Shown: positions 46,840 through 60,500 of the stretch, one piece after another
Layout: every line of letters starts with the position of its first letter
Numbering within the stretch: position 1 is the stretch's first letter
DNA from: Myripristis murdjan
Lineage: Eukaryota > Chordata > Actinopteri > Holocentriformes > Holocentridae
Length of the DNA: 64,000 bases
NCBI RefSeq assembly: GCF_902150065.1
Contig: NC_043987.1
Span: 27,417,987-27,481,986, forward strand
Direction: 5' to 3'
Notes under the pieces: model-generated
What the model saw: only the letters and a program-made list of their open reading frames with translations
Databases searched by the model: none
Told to the model about the DNA's origin: nothing
Position numbers and translations under genes: made by a program

Positions 46840-48049
46840 AACAGTGTATATGAATATAAAATGGACCAAGCCACAGAACCTGACGCCCGGTACTAGGATT
46901 AGGAGCTGTAGACTTGGTACACAGTCAAGTTTCTGTGGCAAATGATATTAGATTAATCTAATTAATCCATTAAAGGCAAGTAAGCCTTTCCATGCAAATC
47001 CTTGGAGGTGAGGTTTGCCTTGTTTTCATTGTATTATTTTCCTCATTTCACATCTTTTGCATATTTCGACAGAATTATCATTCCTCATGTGTATTAACCT
47101 TTTTAAAAGTGGAATTACTGGAGTTTCATGGAAGTAGAAAAGGAGAAGTAGGTTTATTCCGGACAGAGAGAGTCATAAATTTATCGAGGAAGTCGGGGAA
47201 TATTGCAGAATTATATAAATGTGTCACTTTTCAGAAGTACAGAGAAAGTGTTTTGGAACTTGTCTCACACAGTCACTGCATCAGAGTGGCGTTTTAACTT
47301 GTGGGCCATGGCCCTCTAGTGGTCTATGGGGGTATTGCAACCAGGCCACCAGATTATTGGTAAAACAGAACACAGATTTTAATGATAAAGATAAAACAAT
47401 AAAACTTAAAAATAATTAATTATTATATTTTGATCAAATTGCAGTTTTTTCTGTTGCATGTGAAACAGGTTTTGAGACAGACTGCATTTCACTGTCTGCT
47501 CGTTTGTGCTGAAGGGCTACTCTTATCTCTCATGTTGTGTGTGGATGTGGGCTGAAATCATTCTTGAAATTTTCATGTGAGCCATGAGTGTGAAAAGGTT
47601 TGAATTCTTAAATTAGATTATTTAGTCCTGGAAATCAGACTGCTCACCTTTTTAGAAAAAAAAAAACCAAGACTCTAAGGACAGAGGATGTTGTATTCCT
47701 ATAAAGCCCCTTTGTAATTTGTGATATTGGGCTATATAAATAAAACTGACTTGACTTGACTAACATTAACAAACCAGGAAGGAATTTTTAAAAAAAATCT
47801 AATTCGTGTGAAGCATTTCAAGGTGGTTTTGAAAAGTCATGAGACTGACATCAGGCCTGACCACGTTCCTCTGCTGGTCCTCAGGAGCTTCCAGTCAGGG
47901 TGCAGGAGGTCCTGGGTCTCCGCAGCCCCTCCAGCTCCGAGGAGGAGAGCCCCGACACGGAGAGCAGCGAGACGCAGCACCTCCTCAGCCAATCGGGAGG
48001 AGCCGCTGCCGCCGGCCCAGCATGCATCCCTCCGCCCACCTACCCTTAA
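37695..48049 (+). CDS. tbc1d17: TBC1 domain family member 17 (Rab GTPase-activating protein)
   Basis: TBC1D17 stimulates GTP hydrolysis by Rabs (Rab8 and Rab21 in mammals) in recycling and autophagy-linked trafficking. Seventeen exons join in phase: 37695-37721, 39040-39135, 39222-39299, 39401-39512, 39640-39823, 39984-40095, 40695-40865, 40981-41106, 41207-41310, 41413-41507, 41610-41726, 43078-43178, 44487-44586, 44872-44969, 45712-45828, 45940-46026 and 47885-48049. The product is 629 aa (human 648). The N-terminal region contains FDPGYEPDWAVIST, LHFHRGGTRELL and RFIQDPYATTFGGFSKVTNF. The TBC domain starts near GITPALRKEAWKFLLG. Both catalytic fingers are present: IxxDxxR as IERDVNRTDR (R374) and YxQ as YVQGMSDLL (Q411). 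CFCFRWLLIWFKREF and KHINELTMKL follow, then a Ser/Glu-rich tail. Overall similarity and the neighbouring akt1s1 favour TBC1D17 over its paralogue TBC1D15. Exon 1 encodes only MESKVENYK. Confidence 0.95.
42322..42645. mobile_element. Tigger/pogo-like MITE in tbc1d17 intron 11
   Basis: Left CAGTTGTCCCTCTCTATAAC and right (read inward) CAGTGGTCCCTCATTAATCG are imperfect inverted repeats of the Tigger type, with TCGCGGCCTCG and CGCGGATTTCGCCTATTGCGG inside. TA flanks both sides (42320-42321 and 42646-42647), the Tc1/mariner/pogo duplication. It is about 324 bp and has no transposase. Confidence 0.75.
45829..45854. repeat. GT repeat at the tbc1d17 intron 15 donor
   Basis: Exon 15 ends CTGAAG and the intron begins with about 13 uninterrupted GT units before GAGTGATCG. 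The donor itself is GTGTGT, so several equivalent GT donors lie in tandem. The first GT keeps the reading phase. Confidence 0.85.
46420..46860. repeat. AT-rich satellite-like repeat in tbc1d17 intron 16
   Basis: About 440 bp consist almost wholly of TATA, TATC/GATA and AAACAGTATATATAAATA-type units, including pure AT runs at about 46657-46682 and 46795-46832. GATA/TATC blocks (46636-46655, 46686-46735) form potential cruciforms. The long open frame on the minus strand is an artefact of this composition. Confidence 0.85.
47670..47765 (+). repeat. Non-LTR element 3' end with TTGAC tail
   Basis: GTGATATTGGGCTATATAAA then TAAAACTGACTTGACTTGAC is the standard fish LINE/SINE ending with a pentanucleotide tail. 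It lies about 120 bp before the last tbc1d17 exon. Confidence 0.6.
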
Positions 48050-48774
48050 CGGCGAGGACCCAGCGGATCAGCACGACACGGAAAAGTGACAGAGAGATGT
48101 ATGAAGCATATTTATATATGAAAATATATATCTACATATATTCATTATGGATATTTGGAATCCTATGAGAGAGACTGATTATACTGTACTGAGGAGTGGA
48201 GGATGAAGACTGCGCTACCATCTGTAGGCGTTAGGGGGCGATGTTGAGTGTTTTTTTTTTTTTTTTTTCTAATGTGTGATTATGAATGTTACTTCCCCAG
48301 GTGTTTCAACACTAGAGCTGTATTTGCAGTACTCCTTTTCTTTTCTTATGTCGTCCTTTCCTCTCCATCCGTGCTCGTCATTTGTTTACACGTTCTTTTT
48401 GCGAGAGAATATTGCCATGCTTTGTTTTTTTTCCCCTCTCCCTTTTGTATGATGCTGCTATTTTACATTTCCGCCGGTAATTTTCTCATCGTCGCAGTTT
48501 GTCAGTTTGTTGTGTCTCGACGTACATGCGCTGGGTTGCGCTTTATTTAAATTGCAGTGTACTCCTGCACCCCCAATCTCGCCGCCATCACTCAAAAGGG
48601 AAGAAGATGAAGGAAAATCTCACTGGCAGCGCATTGTTAGTACTGTATAATGCCATTCCAGCCCTATGCAATATTTTTGCATGCCTTATAGATTTTACAT
48701 GCAGCATTGCAGTGTTTTTAGGTTTGTAATTATCTGTACTATGTCGTAACATTTTCACCCACTGATTATTACCA

Positions 48775-48780
48775 AATAAA
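48775..48780 (+). terminator. tbc1d17: tbc1d17 poly(A) signal
   Basis: AATAAA lies about 725 bp after the stop codon and is followed by a T-rich stretch (48825-48840). It is the first canonical signal in the 3' flank. Confidence 0.65.
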
Positions 48781-51700
48781 TGGTTGAATCTTATCAAATC
48801 GGGGTGTTCAAGCTTTACATTTCTGATTTTTTTTTTTTCCATCGGAGGTTGATAGCCATGTACCTTTTGACCTGAGATGTTCCCTAAAAGTCTCTCAACA
48901 GTTTCTACTAGAACAAACTCGTGTGCATTCTTCCACTGTTTGAGATGCAGGCAAGAGCCGAATGTGATGCAGGACAAAAGTGCAACAGCTCAACAAACAG
49001 ACTAAACTTTTAAGCTTCTGTGCAGCTGATCAAAGTCAGACATTTGACAGATTTAAAGGTTTAAAGTCCAGGTTTAAAGGGCAAATGTGAAATCTGTACG
49101 CCGTTTACTGATTGAACTCTGGGAACTTGTCCCAGTTTAGAAAAAAAAACAAAAACAAAGCAGCAACAATAAGATGCGTTTGGTACTTTTATGTAGTGTC
49201 TTAACTTGTGAACTGGTTAAACTTTGGCCTTTCCCCTCTCCTCCCCCCGCTGACCAGCAGGTGTCTGTGTGAGGTGAAAGGCTTGGGGGAAAATGGGTCC
49301 TCTGTTCTCCACTGTCCCGGGAAATGAGCTGGAAAATGAGGGGCGGGGATCCACACCCCCTTGTCAGGACCCACAGCGCTCCTCTTTTGGGCCGTCGCTC
49401 TCTCTTTCTCCCTCAGCCCATGTTGTTTGAATACAGCTGCGATGTATGAATTTAGCGGGGTGCTTAAACAGGCCGGCGATCTGTCACTCTGCTCCTCTCG
49501 CCCCCCCCTTCCTCCCTCCTCCCTCCCAGACCTGACCTCACTTGACTGGCAGAGCCAAACTTACTTAGTCCTGCATTCAAACTCAATCTGCTTTCAGTGC
49601 TGCTCAAAGCCCATTTTATGGGTGAAGGCCTTGTCAACAGCTTTAAACCCAATATCCGCTCACTAATGCTACAATCGACCAAGTGTCTGAGGATTACGGT
49701 CTGTTGTTGCCTTTATGCCGGGCGTCTTAGAAAAGCTTTGTATCTGCAGTAGATGATGTGACTTCATCTTCCATCTGAGCTTCAGATTTCAGCTTGGATT
49801 TCTTAAAAAAAAAAAAAAAAAAACAGACGATGACATGATTTCACATGTTCCATGAAGGTTTTGTTGTGGCCCTTTTTGAGTTTTTACCACTTGTTCTCAC
49901 TTTAAAGGGATGAAAGAGGGATGTAAGGAAGAGTAAACCCAGCCAATTTGAATTTTTCAACTCTTTACTAACTTTTTCAGACTGACATGCCTCTATATTC
50001 CAAAGAGGCTCATTTACTCTACTAATAATCTGCTTATTAAGACTTTTTGGCATGACAATCAAAATCTCCAGTCATTTTTTGCTGAGAAGAAAAAATCTTA
50101 AGAAGTGACATGTTGCTATGATGTATATTCACAGTATTGGAGATAATATGGGGTAGAGAGCATCAAGCAATGCATTTCTGAAACATGAATAATTCAGTTT
50201 AGTTTTTTTTATTTTAACAGTTAAACTTCACAAATATAATGAAGAGAGTAAATAATATACAGTGCAGGGAGAGGCAGAAAATTAAGCCGGCTTATTTGAA
50301 GCCTCCACTTCACAAAAATTCAAAATTTCACAATATTAACATTTCTGTTGATACTGGTGGATGTTTGTTTTAGGATGACCACCGACTGGTAGTTATAATT
50401 CACCCATCTTTTTATTTGCCATGACGTCCCTGCTGCCAGCCTGGTGTTCGTCAGGTGTATCTGTGAATCTCAGGCCTTGTTCTGAGCTGTTTGAGAGTTT
50501 ATGTAGAAAACTGTAAAATTCAGCCTGTTATTAGTTTCCTTGTCAGTATTCACCATGACAAACACACATTTCACACAAAATACGCCTGACAGAGATCAAT
50601 GCTAAATCAAAACATCTTTGTTTTTGCAGTTAAAATGGTGAAAAGGCACTAGTTTATAAACAATTTTATCCTGATCCAACTCTATTCTGGTTGTGTCAAC
50701 CTTCACTATTTGAAAATCTGCCTGTACTGATAACAGGTCTGGGAAATATATCAATACTATATCAATATAATGACATAAGACTAGACATCACCTGAGAGTT
50801 TAGATATCATAATGTTGTGATGTAACATAAGTGTTACCTTTTCCTGATTTAAAGCATTACAGTATAAGGATGCAGTTTTTATGAAACTGTTCAAGCTTTT
50901 CTGTTATTTGATTTTACCTGCTTGGTCATCATATCCACATTATTATTATTATTATTAAATCTAAAATCTCTGATGTGATATTGTCACTTGAGGAATTCAG
51001 TCGAAGGCATCCTTATGTTTGATTTTGTCCGTATTGCCCAGCGATAATTGATAATTAGTGGAGAAAAATAGCAGCAAAGTGGTCATCACCTATACGCTGA
51101 ATGGGTCATGAATGATTGACGCGCCGCTCGTATCAGTTCAACACGATCAGGGTGTGTTTGTGAGCGTAATCCTCTCTTCAAAGCCAATTTGAAACACGAG
51201 CTGCCAATGAAACCTTAATGTGCGAAACGCCACCTGTAATGACTGTGTCAAATACAATCTGTATTCTCCACTGGTGAGTGTGACCCCATTGTGACCGTCA
51301 GAGGACTCCCCGGGGAGCGTGTGAAGAGTGTGTCTACAGGGCTGAATGTGTGAAGTGTGTGTGTGTGTGTGTGTTTGTGTGTGTGAGGAGCCGGCAGCAG
51401 GCAGAAGGCCAGGGGCTGTTGTCTGACACTGATTTGTAAAGGGAGACAATACGGCTCATTGACCTGCCCGGCTCCACTGTCTGTTGCACATACCTCGCCC
51501 GGCCCTCCCCGGTGGCCGCGCTGCTCTTTAAACAGGCCGAGCAGATTGCCACAGGCGCAGGGGAGGGCGGGCCGACGGGACACAGGTTGCTTTGACAATG
51601 AGATTCCTCAGAGAATAGAGAGAGAGGCAGCTCTGCGCCAGAAGTTTGATGAACACGTTTCACAGAAACGAAAAGGATTTATTCTGAGATCTTGATCGCC

Positions 51701-52418
51701 CACTTCTGTTGTCCGGTGTGAAAACTTTGAGCAGTGACTCCTCTTGGATTTTTTTTTTTTCTCTTATCTGTGTAGAAAAGCCTCTGAAACATCATTTAGA
51801 CCATCACAAGGTGTATAAGCTCTTAGGATTCAACCTTTTTTTTTTTTTCCAAGACCAATTCCAACATTTTTCTTTTTCAAATAAAACCATCAACAGACAA
51901 TATTTTGTGCCTATATTCAGTATCTTTAAATTTACTTGCAAGAAAAACAAACTATTACTAGAGAACATCTCTTTTAAATGAAATGTCTGAATAAGCCAAG
52001 ATAATATTGCAAAGATGAAACCGGTCCTCTCAAATAATTTTAAATTTATTTAAACTTTTATTTATTTATTTATTTTTTAACTTATTTTTTATTTATTTAT
52101 TTATTTATTTATTTTTAACTAATTTTTTTTTAAAAAAGAGTCAGAGAATATCCTTGATTCAAAAAAAGGCAAGATATATCAGCAAACTTTAAATCGGTGT
52201 AACTCTAATTGAAACTGAAGGAAAAACTGCAGGAAATATATCAGAGTTTGAGAATATTTCTGTGCCACCTCAAATTATTTCCCCTCTTGCTGCGAGCAGC
52301 TGATGAAAATTAAACACACATTTAATATCCTGATTATTCCTTCCGAGATTCCCCTTGTAAACAAACACCCTCATCCTTTTGTTATCCATTCCCATTGTCA
52401 GAGTCTGGAGATGACCTT

Positions 52419-52449
<31 letters not shown>

Positions 52450-52761
52450 GCCTCTCACCCCTCGTTGCCTTTTCTTTTTTTTTCCTCCCCTTCTCTTTCA
52501 CTGTCGAAGACAAGCTGTTGCTCTGTCCCCGCGGGCCACTCCCTCTCTTGTCTGCTCCTCTTACGCCTCCCCTCCCTCCTTCTCTCTTTCTCCCTCTCCC
52601 CACCTGTTGGAGCAATTGTTGCACGGGCCGCATTGTTGTCTTCTTATTATTTTATGTCACTCACTAGGTCGCCACCCCTTTCTACGATCTCTTTTTTTTT
52701 TTATCGTCGTCCCCTCAGCACCACTCCCTCTCCCTCTCTTTCTCTCTCTCTCTCTGCTCGG
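48781..52761. other. Intergenic region between tbc1d17 and the cyclin gene
   Basis: No gene was recognised. It holds a whole hAT-like repeat (50734-51046), a GT repeat (51355-51385), TTTA/T-rich low-complexity DNA (52050-52135) and CT-rich DNA leading into the cyclin promoter (52415-52760). Open frames overlapping the GT and CT repeats have no domain. Confidence 0.45.
50734..51046. mobile_element. hAT-like repeat (copy B), uninterrupted
   Basis: It begins CAGGTCTGGGAAATATATC and ends GTATTGCCCAGCG, with ATATCAATATAATGACAT, TTACCTTTTCCTGATTTAAA, GCATTACAGTATAAGGATGC and CTGCTTGGTCATCATATCCA between. The order matches the two halves of copy A (29236-29328 and 30224-30345). The TTAA that received the insertion in copy A is present here once, at about 50848. 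An ATT repeat lies at 50939-50957. Confidence 0.65.
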
Positions 52762-52767
52762 TATAAA
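52762..52767 (+). promoter_or_regulatory. TATA box of the cyclin gene
   Basis: GGTATAAAACTCGGAG lies just downstream of a CT-rich tract (52739-52756) and 213 bp before the cyclin ATG. It predicts a start near 52792 and an unspliced 5'UTR of about 190 nt. The call is from the motif and spacing alone. Confidence 0.6.
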
Positions 52768-52979
52768 ACTCGGAGAAGACAGTTCAGGAGTCAGATTCAA
52801 CCAGGCACCGCAGGAGGACAGGCTCAAAGCAACAAGGAATAAAGTGGATCTCCTCACATCACAGAGAGCTGGATCATTTTTTTTCCCTGCTTCCTCCTGC
52901 TGACAGAGAGACACGGACGGTTGTGTTTCTTTCTCACGACACGGAGAAGAGTTTGCCTTTTACCCAGCAGGCTGTGCGT

Positions 52980-55524
<2,545 letters not shown>

Positions 55525-55951
55525 ACCCCTCATGAGCTGCTGCTGCACGGAGAGGGACAACCAATCAGAGCCCCTCAAGTTCATCAGTCAAACTGATATA
55601 AATTCATTATGACCTCACTTTTTTATATATATATTTCGAAATGACTTTATTGAGCGACTCTTAATTTATTTTGTATTATTTATTCAGGAGCATTTTTTGC
55701 AATTATGAGTTTATTTGATGTGTTGTTTGTGCCATATTTTATTTTATAATCCATTTCACTGTGACTGCAACTGTAATTTTAATGTAGGCCTAGGTGTTAA
55801 TTTTTTATGCATACTATTTATACATTTTATTTATTTATCAAGTGCAATTGCTTGGATTCTTTTGATGTTAATTTATTTCAATCCGCCATGACTTTGTGTT
55901 TGTGCGACGAGGTGCCGAATTGTGTATACAACAAATCTATTTTTCAAAGTA

Positions 55952-55957
55952 ATTAAA
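55952..55957 (+). terminator. ccndx: Cyclin gene poly(A) signal (ATTAAA)
   Basis: ATTAAA lies about 430 bp after the stop codon in AGTAATTAAAAGATGTTTGT, followed by a GT/T-rich stretch. No AATAAA occurs in the 3'UTR between stop and this site. Confidence 0.5.
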
Positions 55958-56277
55958 AGATGTTTGTACATAGCTTGCGTTCATGTATTATTTCGCATTG
56001 ACTTCAGAGGATATAATGATGCCTTCAGGTGTTCGAAAGGACACTCGGATTTTTTTCGCGTGGCTGTTATTTTACTTCATTAAGCAGCTAAATGAGTTTA
56101 TAAAGCTGATAAGTGACTCCAAGCTTTGTGTTACCTAAATGTCCCAAATCCGGACCTTCACTGTCTTCACTACTTCTAGAGGCTCAATGTCATTCATGTA
56201 GGGAAAAAATTGTAATCGGAACATTTCCGACAGCGCGTGAAGGCAGCAGTCAAGAGTTTCCAGTCGTCTCATGCGTT
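55958..56277. other. Gap between the cyclin gene and the nucb1 promoter
   Basis: About 320 bp of unique-looking DNA with no gene or repeat recognised. CpG content rises towards 56220, as expected near the nucb1 promoter. Confidence 0.4.
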
Positions 56278-56381
56278 TGACGTCAATGTCCTTCGACCCT
56301 GCGCCTCCGACGCGAAAATCATTTCGGTTTTGGTAAAACACCGGAGGATTGTGCCAGATACAGATAACAATAACACACACG
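56278..56381 (+). promoter_or_regulatory. nucb1: nucb1 promoter region and putative 5' non-coding exon
   Basis: A palindromic CRE (TGACGTCA, 56278-56285) lies in CpG-containing DNA. A donor GTAAGA at 56382 follows ACACACG, giving a likely first exon that ends at 56381. The transcription start is not defined. The exon would splice towards the ATG-bearing exon near 57554. It is inferred from the donor and from human NUCB1 beginning with a non-coding exon. Confidence 0.45.
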
Positions 56382-57465
56382 GTAAGAGACCACCGAGAGG
56401 CCTGCCTGTAATATATCGTTTATTGTAATTATACCTATATGATACGGTTTATATCTGCTGAATTTATATGGTGAAATAAAAATAAAAAATACGCAGAAGC
56501 GCTAGATGCCATTGAGGAGCAGGCGGTAACGTTACTAGCTTCACGTTATGGAGCCAGAGAGAGGCTAAAGGGAACCTGTAAGTCATTCAAAATGCTGTTA
56601 AAATGGTCAAATGGTATTTTACATGTTGGGAAATTAGATATCTAACGTTTCGTGTCGGTGACCACAACTAATATCCGATAAAGATCCGCTTTGCGCCACA
56701 GATAAAGCTACATCCTGTTCTGTGTGCGTAAACGCCAACCTGCATCCACAAAGGTCCTTACTTGAATTTATACACGAAAAAAAGTCTTATAATGAAGTCA
56801 TTAGCTCGGTTGAAATGGAGATTTACATGTTATTATGTTGGCCTTCTGGTGCCATTAATGATTTTTTGCTCTGTTAATCTAGCAGTAGGCGTTAAGGTAC
56901 TGCAGTATGATTAGAAAAAAAGACCATTAAACCAAACTCCATTCAAATTATCCGGCACTTCCATGTTTTCTTGCTTGTCGGGAAATACAGACACATTGTG
57001 GAAATAAAGTAAGCACTTTCATAAATCCTGAAGGTCTTCTGGTAAATTCGGCTTAGATACGATCTACCAAGAAGCGCTTGACTTGGCCAAATTGTGTTTA
57101 TTTTCCTTTCAGAGCTATTTTTTGTGTGTTTAGTACCGCCTTCAGTGGTGTTTTTTTTTTTTTTTTTTTTTTTTTTTTGGTGGAAGACGGTTGTAGGAAT
57201 GACAAGCGAGCTGAGTTGAGATTTTGTTGGAAATTAAATGCTACTCTGTGAATTTGTTTCGTGCCGAATTGAAGACTGGAGGCTGTCGACTTGTGAAAGG
57301 TCATGAATTGTGTTTACAAAGAGAAAAACATGGTGTTGAGCTAGAATGATGTTATTTTTGAACGGAGTTTGGCATTAGGTTTTTCTTGCCATACATGAGT
57401 GACTGGCAGGGCACGTGTGGCTGGTGGGGGTCGGTGTATTTTTGATGAACTGTTGTCAGCTTCAT

Positions 57466-57470
<5 letters not shown>

Positions 57471-57542
<72 letters not shown>
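57471..57542. repeat. 72-bp GT repeat next to the nucb1 start exon
   Basis: Thirty-six uninterrupted GT units end 11 bp before the nucb1 ATG (57554), followed by ACTGAAGGAGG. Either the repeat occupies the 3' end of intron 1, with acceptor AAG at about 57549, or it lies in the 5'UTR of an exon starting after TGTTGTCAG at 57459. Confidence 0.95.
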
Positions 57543-57545
<3 letters not shown>

Positions 57546-57553
57546 GAAGGAGG

Positions 57554-60500
57554 ATGAACTTGAATCCTCGCTGGCTGCTGCTGCTTCTGTCCATCTCAGC
57601 CGAGGTCTGGTCCGTGCCCATTGATCGTAATGGAGGCAAACAGGAGGCCGTGCACATTGAAGAGGAAAATCAGGAGGAGAACGTGGTAAAGCTCCATACT
57701 CGTGGTGTTCAAATATCTACATCACGCTCTTACCTTTCACCACTGGACTTCATGGTGCCAAAAAAAAGTCAAGTTATTGTCCCTGTTTACATTCATGCAC
57801 CGTTGCTAATCTGTACATCACACCTGACTGTTGCAGGACACCGGCCTGTACTACGACAGATACCTCAGAGAGGTGATCGAGGTCTTAGAGACGGATCCTC
57901 ACTTCAGAGAGAAACTCCAGACAGCCAACACAGAGGATATCAAGGTTAGAGTCTATCCTGGCCACTGCTTTCCTGTCCCTTTCTTATTATTGCCCATACC
58001 TCCCTCATGTAAATGTGTCAGCCATGATGTGTTTAATGCTGGACGTCTCGTGTTATCTGTCAGAACGGTCGTCTCAGCAAGGAGCTGGACCTGGTGGGCC
58101 ACCATGTCAGGACCCGGCTGGACGAGCTCAAGAGGCAAGAGGTGTCGCGCCTCAGGATGCTGCTCAAGGCCAAACTGGACAGCACCAACACACAGAGTGA
58201 GTGGGCCTGTGTGTCTCCGGGCCAGAGAAGGACGACTGATTAGAAGGGAGAGTCGCTTTGCCCTAATGTGTAGATTTGGTTAGAGAAAACAGGATTTAAT
58301 AATCCCCGTGGGAGAATTGTATCGCCGGAGCAGCAGAAAATGCGATGCAGATCAGAGCAAGACAAATGGGGAGCGCTGAAGTAGTCAGATAGTTATTACA
58401 TAAAATAAGGAAAACAAACATATATTAAATTACACCACAAACAATACAAACGAAGATACAGCATCTTGCTAGTTGAAATGAATTTGCAAGTGTGTATTTG
58501 TTACTATTCATATTATAAGATGTACAACAAATAAGGATGAGACAATATGTTTTTTTTTTTTGTTTGTTTTTTTAAGGCTGATACCAATATCCAGTATCTT
58601 CCCACCTATAACGGCTGACACAGATACAACACCGATATGGATATTTGTAAGAATATGAATACAAATGCAGGTGCAGAAAAGGTTCAACTTTTCAGACAGG
58701 CCTGTCTTAAGAAAACTGTTTTGTTTAAAAAAAAGTTCATGTTAGTTTTTATTGTGTTGCAAATAGTCGCGTTAATGACACACTCCTAGAAAAAAATCAC
58801 ACAAAATGCCAGATTCAACAGTCAGCCAAATTACACCAGTAAAAATAGTTGCTTTTCAAAGCTAATATTGTCCAGTAACAATGATCTGCCAATTATTGGT
58901 CCATCCCTAACAAAAAACTACGAAGAATTTTGTCCTTCTATGTAAATATGTATTGGACGCTGATCACATTATCATTAACAGATTAAAATAGGGTTAGCAT
59001 TTGTGTATAAATGTGTCCACCATGTACAGATGTGCAGTGATAGCTCTCAGTCAGTTACACATAAACAAAGCTGTGAACGGGAATATGGCGCGGTCATGTG
59101 CACAGACACGGATCAGATGTCCCGCGCAGTGCTGAGCGGATCACAGATTCATGGATGAGTCATTGTAAATGTCTTGGCATGTGGTCTGTAATCCATCCAT
59201 CTGCTCCTCAGGTCTGCAGATGGATCATGCCTCCCTGCTGAAGCAGTTTGAACATCTGGATCCGCACAATCAAAACACCTTCGAGGCCAAAGACCTTGAG
59301 CTGCTTATCTCAACGGTAACAGCTTGCAGCCATAAATGAAATGCCAGATTTCCTCTTTTTCTGTTGAACCCCATAATGAAAAGAGTCACCGTCCGACTGT
59401 TAGTTGGTTTTTGTTCTTTCGTTCATCTGTCCATCTCAGATGCCACGGACAGGATTTTGGTGATCATGGCGCAGTTCATGTTGACTCCTGCCTCGACCGA
59501 TTTTGCTTTCTAGTTGATTCGTTTTATATTTTATCTGAGCAGCACGTGAGTTTGCTGTTTTTCAACGGCTTCACAAAGAGTTTGACAGTGACGGCGTCTC
59601 TCTCGCCGGCCCTTTTTCCAGGCCACCAAGGATCTGGAGAACTACGACGCCGAGAGGCACGAGGAGTTCAAACGCTACGAGATGCTGAAGGAGCACGAGA
59701 GACGGGAGTACCTGAAGAGCCTGGACCAGGAGAAGAGGGAGAAAGAGGAGAAGAGGATGCAGGAGCTGAAGGAGAAACACCGCCAGCACCCCAAAGTTAA
59801 CGTCCCGGTATGTACCAATGCGTCCATGTTGGCTCTCATTGGAAGAAAGTGGAAATCAGTCGGCCTCTCTCACATTTTCTGCTCTTTGTCTTGTCATTTC
59901 TCACATCCAGGGCAGCGTCGCTCAGCTAAGGGAGGTGTGGGAGGAGACGGACGGTCTGGATCCGCAGGAGTTCAACCCCAAAACCTTCTTCAAACTGCAC
60001 GGTGAGTGACGCCTGCCTCTTCCCTTTAACCCCTAACGGCATCTTCAGACCAGCGTCACCCTTCATACGATACCAAAGGGTTAATTATGAAGAGTTGTTT
60101 GTGATTCTTTCTCCACACCGTTTAGATACAAATGAAGACGGAGTTTTAGATGAGCAGGAGCTGGAGGCTCTCTTCACGAAGGAGGTAAGAACTAAACTGC
60201 TGCCGTCACCTCATAACAAAATAATGAATAAAGCAGTGAAAATAAATAAATAAAATAAAATAAAATAAATAACTTTCCCTCGAGCTGACGGCTGTGCTTT
60301 TAGGGCTGGGCGACAACAGCAAAAACTATATATCAGTCTCATGATAATTACTTCAGTTTATGTATTGTCTCATTTAAAGGGAACTTTTTGCCTCTGAATG
60401 AAAGCTAAAGCAACCAGCAGATTAATTGTGGTTTGAAATATTCTTTATTTTCTTTATTTGAGATCCTGTCTTAGATGTATGTTCTTGCCAAACCACACAT

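Noticed and set aside
46369-46941. 190-codon frame on the minus strand rich in Tyr and Ile
   Set aside because: Wholly a translation of TATA/TATC repeat DNA in a tbc1d17 intron.
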